A stretch of DNA of 64,000 bases, from the NCBI RefSeq assembly GCF_932526225.1, contig NC_064047.1, forward strand, positions 6,261,501 through 6,325,500. The letters are read 5' to 3'. Source of the DNA: Nematostella vectensis (taxonomy: Eukaryota > Cnidaria > Anthozoa > Actiniaria > Edwardsiidae). Positions 49,101 through 59,203 of the stretch are shown here, piece after piece. Both the position numbers and the translations under genes were made by a program. The notes below the pieces were generated by a model. That model did not search any database. It was not told where the DNA came from and was given only the letters and a program-made list of their open reading frames with translations. Within the stretch, counting starts at the first letter, position 1. The number at the start of each line of letters is the position of its first letter.

Positions 49101-52100
49101 GCCTCTAATTTCTCTATAATGCATAAAACATATTCTTTTCTTTGGTAAAAAAACAAGTGGCAACAACAAAATGCCAGTGGTACAAGTGAACCGGATTTAT
49201 TCAGTGGTACTAGTGGTGGGACAATGGTTCATCACTCTTACAAATGGTGTTAAGGACAAAAGAAAGAATAACTGGGCCTAACAGAAGTGGCACAAGTAGT
49301 GATTAGGGGCTTGCAATATTTCAAGTGGTGCCTAGCGTGTCATTAAGGACAAAAAAATTTTGGAAAATCCTTATTACAGTGCTATCTAAGAAAAAAAAAA
49401 CCTGCTTATCTTTTATTTACAGAGGATAGGGAACTCACCGAGTTGGCAGAGGCAATCATGGAGGACTGCGACGGGGAGGTAAATAATTTCCATATTTCCT
49501 ACCATATGTTCAATAAATCAAATTCAAGGGGGAGGGATGTGTGGATATGGAAGCACATGTAGCCTCATGTGTTTAACACTCAACACTGTGGCCCAGGTTC
49601 AAATCCTGACTGGGGGATTATCATTTCTCTTCTTGTCTCTTCAAGCTTTATTACACTAACATGGATCTGGGAGACATAAGAAAAACCTTGAGGATGCAAT
49701 AAACCCTCTGGCAGCCCTCATTGACAGTGCTTACTTACAATGCACATACAGGGTACTTGATTTGGAGGGATTATCATCGACACTTCAATCCATCCCACCT
49801 GTTAGCAGGCTCTTATCGAGTGTTCCTTTTTTTAGCTCGAGGAGATGGTCCGATGTCCCGACTGCTACATTCAGTCCAATGTTCGGTCTGTTAACTGGTT
49901 CTGCAAGCCATGCGTGAGTATTTTGTTTTGCAAACATCAGTTTTAGCGAAAACCAAGGGCACTTCTGAGCCCCTGCGAAAACTCATTTGAGCTTTCAATT
50001 GCCCGCTCTACATTAGGTTACCATCTTTTTTTACCCCCTCCCCTCTCCTTCCCTTTCTATCAGGAAATAACAATATTTGTTGTTTTTGATTACGACGTAT
50101 TGGGACGGTCGAGAGCCTTGTGTAACGAAAAACGCGAGTCGATGGTTTACGATATCTGCTACCGCTTTTTCTTACAACACTCTTTTTTAGGGATGGGGCT
50201 CCGCGCACACGGTTCTTTGCGTCACATGCTCCGCTATCAGAAAAAAATTTGAATTTGTACTGTGCAAAGGCTCCATCAGCGATGTAATCTTTACCATAAA
50301 ATTGTTGTTGTCGCTCTTGCTAAGTTTAATCAGTTTAATTAATTATATCCCCAGTTCTTCCCGCATGAGCTTGTCTGGGCAAAGATGACGGGCGAGCCGC
50401 CATGGCCGGCCAAGCTTCTAACCTGGAGCGATGACCAGACCCGGGCCCTCGTGCGCTTCTTTGGCAGCGCGCATCAAAGAGCCTGGGTAGGAAGTAAAAA
50501 TGTCAAGCCCATCGCGTGCAAACCGGAAGTGAAGAAAAGATCGCAGCGATGGCTGCAGGCGATTGACGAAATGAAGGAATACCAGAAACAACTGCGAAAA
50601 CTTTACCCCGATAGCAGCAGAGATAAAGAGGTACGGGACATCACTTCCGGTTGACGGAAACCATGCTAACGGGGGACTTGCATTAAAAAACAGCAACTTA
50701 TTGAGCGCTTACGAAAATAAACCCTTTTTTTAGAAAGGGTTGAGTTTCATTTAAAGATTTCTTCGTCGTTCTCTGGTGTGACGGGCGCAATCATTTCTAA
50801 TTTTTTTGTTTGAGCATTTTGTTTTGAATTTGCCACTCAAAAAGGTCATGTGATCTCTTAGCGCAAGTCCCCTACTCTCTTTTAGTGTCACGAAAGCGGC
50901 TGCTTAGCAGACTAAGTCTCCCTTGTTCCAGAAAAAAAAAATCCATGCCCTTTCCCCATTTGAAGGAGTTTTCTGATACTGAAACGCCCTGGAATTCCAC
51001 ATTTGGAGGAGAAATGGCTTGTGTATGGTGCTGCTTCCCTTTCTCTATCAGAGTTAGTCTCCTTTCCACTCCTTGTCCCATTAAAGCCGCATTGTCACCA
51101 GTCACTCCTTGTCCCATTAAAGCCGCATTGTCACCAGTTTACTTCCGGTCGATCACGTAACAATCTCCTATGTTTTTTTAACGGAAAACGCGAAAAATAA
51201 TTTTAAATAGTGAATGCAGTGTGTCTATTGAAAATTTCTTTGAAGATGTGATTGATAATTGAGAGCGGATGGCCTGTTAAATAGCGCGGATTTAAATAGA
51301 TTCTATTGTCTTTTTACGGTTGAGGTTTCCGTCGAACCTCCGGAAGTAAACTGATGACAATGCGGCTTTAAAACGTGCATTAATCGAGATTGAGTTCTTT
51401 TGCAGATCTCATCTAATAAAAAGAATGCATTATTCATTGACACTGAGACACAAACCGATGCCATGGCTTCTATCAGTAATGGCGAAAATGTCAAGAACAA
51501 GGAAACAGAGCAGATAGCGAACAACAAGGAAATGGTGACGAGGATAGGCGAGATGGAAACCAATCATAGCAAAGCAGTACAGAACCTAGAGGCAAAACTC
51601 GGACAGGTGAAACAGCATAACGAGTGCCTGAGCACGAGATATACGCAGCAAAATAGCGAACTTCGTGCTCAAATTAAATTGTTGGAGGAGCATTTGAAAT
51701 CCGCTACAAACGCTCTTAAAAACGAGATGACCAGATGCAAAGAACTTGAGAAGGATTTGTGTCAGAGAGAACAGGAATGTGCGGCACTAAAGTGCGAACT
51801 TACGCAGCAGACAACAGGGCAAAATGGCACCCAGAATAACAAACGTTCTTACGAGGCAATAGTGAAGGACCAGACAGGAACAATCATGCACTTGCAAGCT
51901 GCTTTAGAGAAGGAGAGGCAGGAGAAACAAAAAGTCTTGCTCGACTCTTTGTCGCCCGATTCTCAGAAATCCCGCGAACGTGAGATACAGCAAGCCGTCA
52001 AACGGGCAGTGAACAAAGAGAGGCTCGAAAAAGAGCGCGCCATCGACGATGCCGTTAAGCGAGCGGCGGAGAAATATAGACAAGACAGAGACAGGCATTT

Positions 52101-52323
52101 ACAGCAGGCTCTACAGATGGCTAAAGACGAGGCGCAGAAATCTCTACAAGAGGCGGTCGCGTTAGCTAAGCGCAAGCAGTGGTGTTCGTACTGCAACAAC
52201 GAGGCGTTCTATCCTTGCTGTTGGAACACTAGTTACTGCACGGTGGAGTGTCAGAAGGCACATTGGTGCTCGCATAGGTTTCATTGTATGAGACTCGCTT
52301 GTAATTGTGGTAAGAACTGCTAA
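46193..52323 (+). CDS. ZMYND11: ZMYND11/BS69 chromatin reader, 9 exons
   Basis: Exons 46193-46471, 47607-47759, 48035-48124, 48476-48568, 48835-48922, 49423-49478, 49836-49913, 50355-50630 and 51406-52323 give about 676 residues (human 602). The family reads H3.3 K36 trimethylation and represses elongation. In order: a winged-helix N-terminus (residues 1-93); a PHD finger CWRC...CDFC...FHKRC...CPSC (94-144); a bromodomain with HNAIIYFGEDRELTE (175-250); a CPDC...CKPC zinc motif (about 255-278); a PWWP domain FPHELVWAKMTGEPPWPAKL (279-345); a long coiled coil (390-630); and a C-terminal MYND finger CSYCNNEAFYPCCWNTSYC, CQKAHW, HRFHC. The start ATG was chosen because MAKVCVRRYSDPEFVRAI begins the conserved domain. 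The donor after 48124 is a weak GTTTTT, but phase and homology require it. Confidence 0.96.
46472..47606. other. ZMYND11 intron 1
   Basis: AT-rich, no gene, transposon or array recognised. Confidence 0.6.
49556..49645 (+). mobile_element. Degenerate SINE
   Basis: CTGTGGCCCAGGTTCAAATCC with a preceding GTAGCCTCATGTGTTTAACAC corresponds to the head of the SINE at 6426. Lies in the ZMYND11 intron 49479-49835. Confidence 0.45.
51117..51371 (-). mobile_element. TTAA-flanked MITE, copy 3, inverted
   Basis: Same family as 24788 and 27372 but in opposite orientation: after the terminal repeat it begins TCGATCACGTAACAATCTCC and ends ACCTCCGGAAGTAAACTGAT. The first ~36 bases with flank (CACTCCTTGTCCCATTAAAG) are tandemly duplicated at 51069-51116. 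It ends 34 bases before the last ZMYND11 exon, so it supplies part of the intron's 3' end. Confidence 0.87.
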
Positions 52324-52339
52324 GATCAGCTTCGCTTTT

Positions 52340-52620
52340 TATTTGCTAGTATAACTTTCGAACTCTCGAAAAGTACGGAAGCATTCGCGATTACCACCGA
52401 CGAACTACCGAATAGTACCGAAGCCTTCGCGATTATAACCGACGAAGTTCCGAATAGTAACGAAGCTCTTCCAATTATCGCTGACGAACTCCTGAATAGC
52501 AACGAAGCATTTTCAATTATCGCCGACGAACTCCCGAATAGTAACGAAACATTTTCAATTATCGTCGACGAACTCCCGAATAGTACGGAAGCATATTCGA
52601 TTATCACCATTAAACTATAC
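52340..52620. repeat. ~42-bp minisatellite after ZMYND11
   Basis: About six units of CGACGAACTCCCGAATAGTA / ACGAAGCATTTTCAATTATC, starting about 20 bases after the stop codon, in the probable 3' UTR. Confidence 0.9.
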
Positions 52621-53135
52621 CGACGAACTGACGAATTCTCAAATAGTGCCAGTTTATGTTCTTAATTGTACCGAGTAAAGCCCGAAAATTTCCGATCAGC
52701 TGTCGAATAGTACCCGACAAGTCCTTGACTAGTAACGAGTGGTCGCGACGTTGCATAGTTGTTCACAAAATGAGCAACTCGCGATTTCTAGTAATTTCCA
52801 GTCGTATAGATTTCAACCTATGCAATTTAACCATGGATTTCCATTTTAAACGCCTTCTTGCAAGCTAAACCCAAAAGCGGTTTTTGCCAAAATATTAACT
52901 GTGTGGTTTTAATCCCAGTTACGTCTACAGTTCACGAAGCAGGCGTTTTTTAGGTGTTGTTGTTGTTCATGGATTTGGTAACGTTATACTGATGCTCACA
53001 AGGTTTCAATATGCCGTTCATTCATACGTATTTCTGCCATGTATTAGAAGCCACTGCCACAGCAACACTCAACGTCACGTGATTTTACGCGTGATTTTAC
53101 ATTTCCTGGGCGATTCAAACTTTATTGTGTCGCTA

Positions 53136-53371
53136 ATGCTAAGTTCAAACATCGTATTATCCATAAGCCGTATTCAATGCAAATGCATGCAAATGAAGAT
53201 AAAACAATCGCCTCGATTTATTTGCCTGTTTAATTCTCTATGGCTAAGTTCAATCGTTGTATCATCTATCTATCTTATTTAAAAAATGAGGCAAGTCAAT
53301 TATTTCACCTTCATTTGCATGCATTTGCATTAAATACGGCTCATTTATAATACGACTTTTGAACTTAGCAT
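53136..53371. mobile_element. MITE, ~80-bp terminal inverted repeats
   Basis: ATGCTAAGTTCAAACATCGT, ATAAGCCGTATTCAATGCAA and ATGCATGCAAATGAAG at the left are mirrored by CTTCATTTGCATGCATTTGC, ATTAAATACGGCTCATTTAT and TTGAACTTAGCAT at the right. Confidence 0.8.
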
Positions 53372-53845
53372 AAGATAGACTACAGATGCTAATTAAGATA
53401 TTATTATTAATAGTTAGGTTTATAGAACGTAATAGTTCTAATAAGCCCTCGTTGGCCTTTTTGTGTCTTCAAAGAGGGGCTTATTTCAAAATATCTTTTC
53501 GCTTTCGCTTATTTCAAAATGTCAAATTTCGACCTTAGGTATTTCTTGGTCTCTCGGATGATATAAACTACATTAACAACGGCATTGGGTGCACCTTTAC
53601 ATTTAAACCAAACAAGAAAACTTGTAGCATCATTTCTATGATTTTAAGGGGAAGAGAGAATGCTGGCTCTAATGGGGAAGGGGGGAGAGAGGCTGGAGCT
53701 TAATAGAGCTTTTACTAGAATTAAACTTCGAGCGTGCGCGGTTTATTGTGGATTTTTCTTAATTACAATTGGAATAAAGCAAAATATGTATATTTAAAAT
53801 AATTAAGCTTTTTTTTATCTTGTTACCTTACCCAACCCGAAATAG

Positions 53846-54019
53846 GAGCACACACTCTCCCCTACCTATTCCGATTTGAGCCGTGAGGCGGTGTTTGGAC
53901 TGGGACGAACTCATCCAGTTCCGGGAAATGGTTCCTGTGACGTCACAGATGTTATCAACCACAGGCAACCCGATGAGAGCCATTCGGCTGCGAGTTCAGT
54001 ACCCGATAACGTAGCTCAG
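53846..54019 (+). CDS. Possible orphan exon of unknown gene
   Basis: 174 nt, 58 codons, open in phase 0 to phase 0, bounded by AATAG and a CTCAG/GTAAAG donor. Encodes DLSREAVFGLGRTHPVPGNG and VPDNVAQ among others, which I do not recognise. The last ZMYND11 exon has a donor-like GTG/GTAAGA near 52310, but joining it here would enter phase 1 and stop after about 13 residues, so an alternative ZMYND11 end is possible but unsupported. Confidence 0.2.
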
Positions 54020-54589
54020 GTAAAGTTCATTTATTATCCCGAGGGGGAGCGTGAGGATACTGTGGGGGAGGGGGGGCCTCGAGAAATTTCTGATGTCTAA
54101 AGAAGGGGGGCGTCAAAAGTATAAAGATTTTAAAAAGGGAGGTCACTGATTTTTTTGGGTGTTGTCTCTTACGTATAAAGCGACGAGCGTATTTAAGCCA
54201 CGTTTTATCTATGCAATGCAAACCAGTATACACCCTATATACATTTTTTTCGTGGTTTCCGCTATATGATTATTTATAAGGTGCTTATGTTCCGTATTTA
54301 AAATGGTAAAGAAAACGGTCTGATGCTATAAGCGCTTATTCTTCGTCTTCAACATCCTCGCTAATATCTGATTTGTTGCCTTCCTTTCTCGTGCTTCGTT
54401 TTTCTCCGAAGGAGAAGACTGAAAGCCTTTTGCTTCCTCTGCGTCATACATCAACCTTTATCATGTTGACTACCGGATTTAGTCACACCTTTGAGAAATT
54501 GAATGGCTTCACTTTTCCTGAATTAATATTTTTTTAGCGAATTCTTTCTTCTGACCAGCGTGCAGCTAATCCCTCGCCCGTGTTCCTTT

Positions 54590-54715
54590 GACTAGGGGGG
54601 GGGGGGGGGGGCACCGAAAATATGGGGGAAGCATAGGGGGGGGGGGGGTGGGGTGGGGGGCTCCGAAAATCCGAAAATATGGGGGAAGCATGGAAAATTT
54701 TAAAGGGGGGGCAGC
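54590..54715. repeat. G-rich duplicated segment
   Basis: G-runs of ten or more with two copies of CCGAAAATATGGGGGAAGCA. Potential G-quadruplex sequence; a related GGGGGAG motif is at 54045-54110. Confidence 0.7.
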
Positions 54716-55249
54716 TAATTTTATCCCATACTTTAATCAAAATCCTCAAGCCCACCACCACCACCACGGGATAATAAATAAACTTTCCCTTATTACAAAA
54801 AAACATTAACTATTTCCCGTTATAGAAATTATGAACAATGCTTGAAAACGTTTTGGCGCCTCTTGCACGAATGAGGAAGTTTGAACTTCAAGAATGTCTC
54901 GAGTGTCAGAGGCGTGCTGAAACCCCTGAGCGAGATGGACAAGTTTCCGTGGATGGAAGGTGGGAGTTTTATCCTCGAATCTTCTGCGTCTTTCTCTGAT
55001 ATACAGGGCTGAATACGACTCGTACCCAGTCGTTATTTGCTGCTGAGAGGACGCCCACAGGAATCCAGAAGCGGTTCTGACATCTGAAAGCCAGACCGTC
55101 ATGCACCGTGCGCTTCTTCGACCTCCCCAGAATAAATCGCGCGGCGTTTGTGTACGAGACTATCCATTTTTTTAGGCTCGGTACGGAGCAGCCCGCCCTT
55201 TTTGCTGTCGAACAAAACACGTCCGTATGACAACTTACGACTTTTAGCT

Positions 55250-56254
55250 TTACCTAGGAGCAGGGAAAATTCTTCGCGATGGTGAAGTGTTTCTTTGTGG
55301 TAATAAGATCCCTCTATACTCAACGGTCTTTCTGCAGCACAGTTGCTTGGCCATAAATTTTCTAAATTGCTTATCTTGCAGGGTGTAAAGGAATGGATTG
55401 ATCGTGGCATTTAATAAGTACATCACGTGTTTGAGTTGATACAAAGCCTGTTCCTTCGGCTTTAACACTACCACCGAACTTCCTTCTTTCATTATATTAT
55501 CAACAAACACGTACAAAAACGTTGGAAGTACGAAGAGACCAAAAACTATCGTAACGGTTATCACCTTTGTCGTAATTTTCTTTCTACGAAGAAATAACGT
55601 TCTTCCTGTGAAATCCCAGCACTGGTTTTGTCTAGAGAACCACAGGGTCCTGATGACTTTGCCATAAAGGAAAGCCAGTATGGTAAATGGGATAACTCCA
55701 GCTGCTAGCGGCCAAATAATCGTGCTCGCCCTGTTCATATCTTTACTTGTCCATACATATACACACGTTAAGTATTTTGTGTTGAATTTTAGCGCAATGG
55801 TCTCTGGGAGAATAAGCACTGCCCCAAGAACCCAACAAAGGGTTACCGCACATACAATCCTCTCCTTGGTGAACCGCCCTCTTGCGCTGAATGGATACAG
55901 CACTGCGTAGTAACGCTCTGTTCCTATGACGACGAGTGTAAAGGCTGACGAAGCAAATGCCATCCACGACAAATTCCCGTATGTAAGGAACTTGCACATA
56001 TAATCCCGTGCAATGCCCTCTTGGTTTCCTCGGCTAATCAGCTCGTAGAAGAGTTTTCGAGGGGTGAAAAAGATGGCAAAGGTTGTATCACTTATGGCGA
56101 GATTAACAAGCAGTAGATTGATTTGCGTTCGCATTTGTACATTACGTAGCACAACCAAACATACTAGAGCATTACCCGCAATGTTTACAATGATCAGAAC
56201 AGCAAAGACGACTTTGAAATGAAATGAAATTACGTATTCCTCGCCGCCATCCAT
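55250..56254 (-). CDS. Rhodopsin-class G-protein-coupled receptor, single exon
   Basis: 334 residues from the ATG at 56254 (MDGGEEYVISFHF); an in-frame GTG 54 bases upstream is not a likely start. Seven hydrophobic segments. TM1 has IVNIAGNALV (N1.50), TM2 LLVNLAISD (LAxxD), and TM3 a Cys at its start and ERY in place of DRY. TM4 has the CWVLGAV Trp, ECL2 a partner Cys (LTCVYVW), TM5 VIPF, and TM6 FGLFVLPTF, lacking the usual CWxP Trp. TM7 has NATINPFLY (NPxxY), then FRKFM and a CC palmitoylation pair. Layout and the short third loop suggest a peptide receptor, and the ligand is unknown. Intronless, as are many cnidarian receptors; it could derive from a retrocopy. Convergent with ZMYND11 and divergent from RTN4IP1. 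Confidence 0.93.
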   Translation of the reverse strand: MDGGEEYVISFHFKVVFAVLIIVNIAGNALVCLVVLRNVQMRTQINLLLVNLAISDTTFAIFFTPRKLFYELISRGNQEGIARDYMCKFLTYGNLSWMAFASSAFTLVVIGTERYYAVLYPFSARGRFTKERIVCAVTLCWVLGAVLILPETIALKFNTKYLTCVYVWTSKDMNRASTIIWPLAAGVIPFTILAFLYGKVIRTLWFSRQNQCWDFTGRTLFLRRKKITTKVITVTIVFGLFVLPTFLYVFVDNIMKEGSSVVVLKPKEQALYQLKHVMYLLNATINPFLYTLQDKQFRKFMAKQLCCRKTVEYRGILLPQRNTSPSRRIFPAPR

Positions 56255-57456
56255 ACCCGCTTTTTTCAACCTTATATAGACTGTTTTAATCTTGCAGTTG
56301 CGGCACACCTGCTTTTGTAATTGGCTCGAACATGTTTTAACTCTCTCACCTTTGTCAGTGTAATTTATCTCTTATTCGAAACATCCCGGATAATTAAATG
56401 CTCTTCCTTTCCCTGTTGTACTTATTAAATTGCCCTTGGCGCGCGGTATAATAAAGCGAGCCTTTAACTTTTCTTCACTGGCACCGCCACGCTATTCCAG
56501 CCTTCTGTTGTCAAGATAATTGGAAATATAGATCTTTCTCTGTTTTTCTTCTTATATCTCGTGGCATCATCAAAAGCTGAATTGCTTCCTCGTTTGGACC
56601 TTTTTCTCTTCCGATAAATTGCAGATCGTCACAATGAGAAGGGACGTGAATCACTCACTTTTAACTCCGTCTCGTTACTGACAAATGTCAGTGCTCGTTT
56701 GTGATGCAAACGGACGCAAATCCTTTTAACAATTTCCCTTTGACTTCCCCTTTCCCCAGACAGGTGCACAATCAATTTGTGAATGAATTACCTTTCTTCT
56801 AAACTTGCACACCTCTTGCAGTTCCAACTGTAAACAAAATGTTTGTCATCCATTTATTCAATTTTTCACCCATTTCAGGCTTAAGCACTTTCGGTGAGTT
56901 CAAGGTGAGATGTGCAGGTAAATACAAGAAAGTTCAAGCCTTAGAAGGCTTCTCTGTCAGTTATTTTTTATTACTTAAAAATTATTTTTTTTATTTTATT
57001 AGTTCTTATAAATTTACCAGCAAGACATGACTTGAAATCTTTATGGTATAAACGTGCGTCAAATTGAGCAAATATGTATCCATTTTACGCATCGTTTGAC
57101 AATTTTACCTACAGAAGAAAATTGCTTTTAATGTATAGTGCAAATGTACGCCGCGGTGACTAATGTGTTAAATGATTCCCCAACAAGCCATAAACTACCC
57201 ATCATTTTGTTTTTAAATTATGATTTCCCAATTACACACTGTCACTATTTACATAAATACGTTTGGTTGTCATTCGTTGTTTACAATGATTATCTTGCAT
57301 TGAGAAGCACTTCAACACTTCATAATTTAATCTCCTTTTCCGACCGTTCTAGATTGACCCCTTTAGTAATTAATAAAAAAAGGAAGGTAGACATTGTTTA
57401 ACCGCGGCTCTCATAGAAACAAGTCAACTAACGAACTAACGAGACACTCGTCCCAA

Positions 57457-57509
57457 GGGTCTTCTGGGTAATTCTCAAACGCGTCCATTGAAAATTACCC
57501 AGAAGACCC
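57457..57509. repeat. Inverted repeat
   Basis: GGGTCTTCTGGGTAATTCTC pairs with AAAATTACCCAGAAGACCC around a 17-base loop. Confidence 0.8.
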
Positions 57510-58074
57510 CTGTGTGAGGCTGCAACTGTTGTTCTTTGTTAGCTTCGTCTCTAGGCTTCTCGGCGGGCCTATCACGGTCTGCAGGGCTATTAAATCATGG
57601 GCCCTTTTTTGCTCTCGGCCCCAAAGTCCCCTCGAAGTCGAAGTCAGCATGAAGCGTCCGCCATATTGGAAAGTGTGAATCTGCGCGCACAAAGAATAAT
57701 GGAGCTGACAGCAAGGAGGCAGCCTGGGGACGAGGCTAGCTCTTTGTCAGGACAGGTTTATAAATTTGATCTCTACGTTAGCCTGGTAAACTGTTTTTTT
57801 TTTCTGTTTTTTTTTTTTTTTAGTTTTGTAAACAGTTTGTTTCAATATGTCATGTTCAATTCTTTATCTTCAATTTGTTTTACAGCACTAGTCCCATTCT
57901 CACCCATATCTTTAACCTAGAAGCTAGATATATATATATAGGTATGAAAAAAAACATACAAGCACATGATCAAAGAAAATAGCTAGAACGCTTGGTACCT
58001 TTCCAAACTATAATGCTCGGCTTTCAAAAAATGGAAATTACTGTAATGAAAATAGGTGAAAATTACAGAATGTA

Positions 58075-58340
58075 CGTGTTCATCGGGGGGATGCCACCCA
58101 AATCCCTCAACAGAGCGACTTAGGCTAATCACGCTGCCATTTTATGCTCCCGCTAAATGGCGAGTAACACAAAGCATCCATTTCCATCGGCGAATTCCAG
58201 CAAGTAACCAAGATATTTTCAAGAAAATATCCTCAATAACATATCAGAATTCATTCGCAGATTGTTATTTTTAAGTTTCCTTGCGAATAAACAGCTGAAG
58301 TTTCAATTATAAACAATAACAAAGGAGTGGTTGATCTACA
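58075..58340 (-). repeat. Dispersed repeat, family copy 4, inverted
   Basis: Reverse-complement matches to 17110-17350: CACAAAGCATCCATTTCCAT, AAGTAACCAAGATATTTTC and GGAGTGGTTGATCTACATTC. Confidence 0.6.
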
Positions 58341-58589
58341 TTCTTTAAAAAGATTGTAAGCGAAGATTTGGCAGGACAAAAACCGCGTCCCTAAGTAGTT
58401 TTACTCAGCCTGATATGCGTGTCAATTTTTTTTCTCTCTAATTTTAAAGTTTAAAGTTTTGCGCTCTTATTTTCGAACGTCTAATTTTCAGTTAAGGCCG
58501 TTCTTATTTCTAAGCATTTTCAGGCTGGATCTTAAAAATATTCTTCGATTTTTATGTATATAGGATATAACACCCAACGATTTCTTACA

Positions 58590-58778
58590 GGCTGGTAAAG
58601 GGGGTGGATCACGTTTCACGGATCGGGCAAAATGGCTTTTTCACGTTTCACGGACCGAAAAATGCCCTTATAAATCGTTAAATCACGTTTCACGGACGTC
58701 GAAATGGACGATTTCACAATTCTTGTAGGGTGAAAATGGCTAAATCTCGTTTCACGAAAATACCCTTTACCACCCTGT
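58590..58778. mobile_element. Short element with TCACGTTTCACGGA repeats
   Basis: CAGGCTGGTAAAGGGGGTG and TACCCTTTACCACCCTG are inverted ends; the inside repeats TCACGTTTCACGGAC three to four times. Confidence 0.6.
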
Positions 58779-59038
58779 TATTAGGTAGGAAGGGAAAATT
58801 GCTATTTTAAACACAATTTGTTTCTGCATATTAGAATGCATCCAGACTAACAAGGCAATATTTTTTGCTATCTGAGCCTTGGCTTGTTCTTACCATGTTC
58901 TTTAAATTTGGCGACATCTCAGGCTGGACATTCTTAATAAATAGGTTCTTATAAAACAAAAAGTAATTAAGTTTTCTTTCACTCTAGTCTTTCTATTTCC
59001 AGTTGTCGTGCCCATGCCCCTATCCGATGCCGATTCAC

Positions 59039-59049
59039 AAAATGGCGGC
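59039..59049 (+). promoter_or_regulatory. YY1-like site upstream of RTN4IP1
   Basis: AAAATGGCGGC, an exact match to the YY1 consensus AAnATGGCGGC, 155 bases before the ATG. In animals this site often lies just downstream of start sites of mitochondrial and housekeeping genes (family knowledge). Placement relative to the true start site is unknown. Confidence 0.45.
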
Positions 59050-59203
59050 CGGCGAATCATCTTATGCAATTTGAAGGATGTCACCGGTATAACGTCAATT
59101 TGCTAAGAGAATTGCTCTCTATTTCTCTGCACAGGGGTGAATAACTGCTGGGACTACTACTTCATCTTTCTGTACCTGAATCAATGCGGTACTTATTCTA
59201 GAA

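Larger units (their letters stand above)
52324..55249. other. ZMYND11-GPCR intergenic region
   Basis: Tail-to-tail interval. Holds the minisatellite above, the palindromic element at 53136-53371, a possible orphan exon at 53846-54019 and G-rich sequence at 54590-54715. The stretch 54806-55249 is probably 3' UTR of the minus-strand GPCR; open frames there look like nothing known. Confidence 0.5.
56255..59203. other. GPCR-RTN4IP1 divergent intergenic region
   Basis: Must hold the promoters of both genes. Contains an inverted repeat at 57457-57509, a probable repeat with CCTGGGGACGAGGC at 57590-57745, an inverted family copy at 58075-58340 and a repetitive element at 58590-58778. No other gene is supported. 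Confidence 0.5.

Noticed and set aside
54806-55240. Minus-strand open frames downstream of the GPCR
   Set aside because: Frames overlap one another and match nothing; the region is better read as the GPCR 3' UTR.
56880-56908. A 27-nt exon-like piece with AG and GTGAGA borders
   Set aside because: Too short, no neighbouring exon in a compatible frame and no homology.
57597-57745. Open frame followed by a GTTTAT donor-like site
   Set aside because: Carries CCTGGGGACGAGGC-type sequence common in repeats; no homology and a weak donor.
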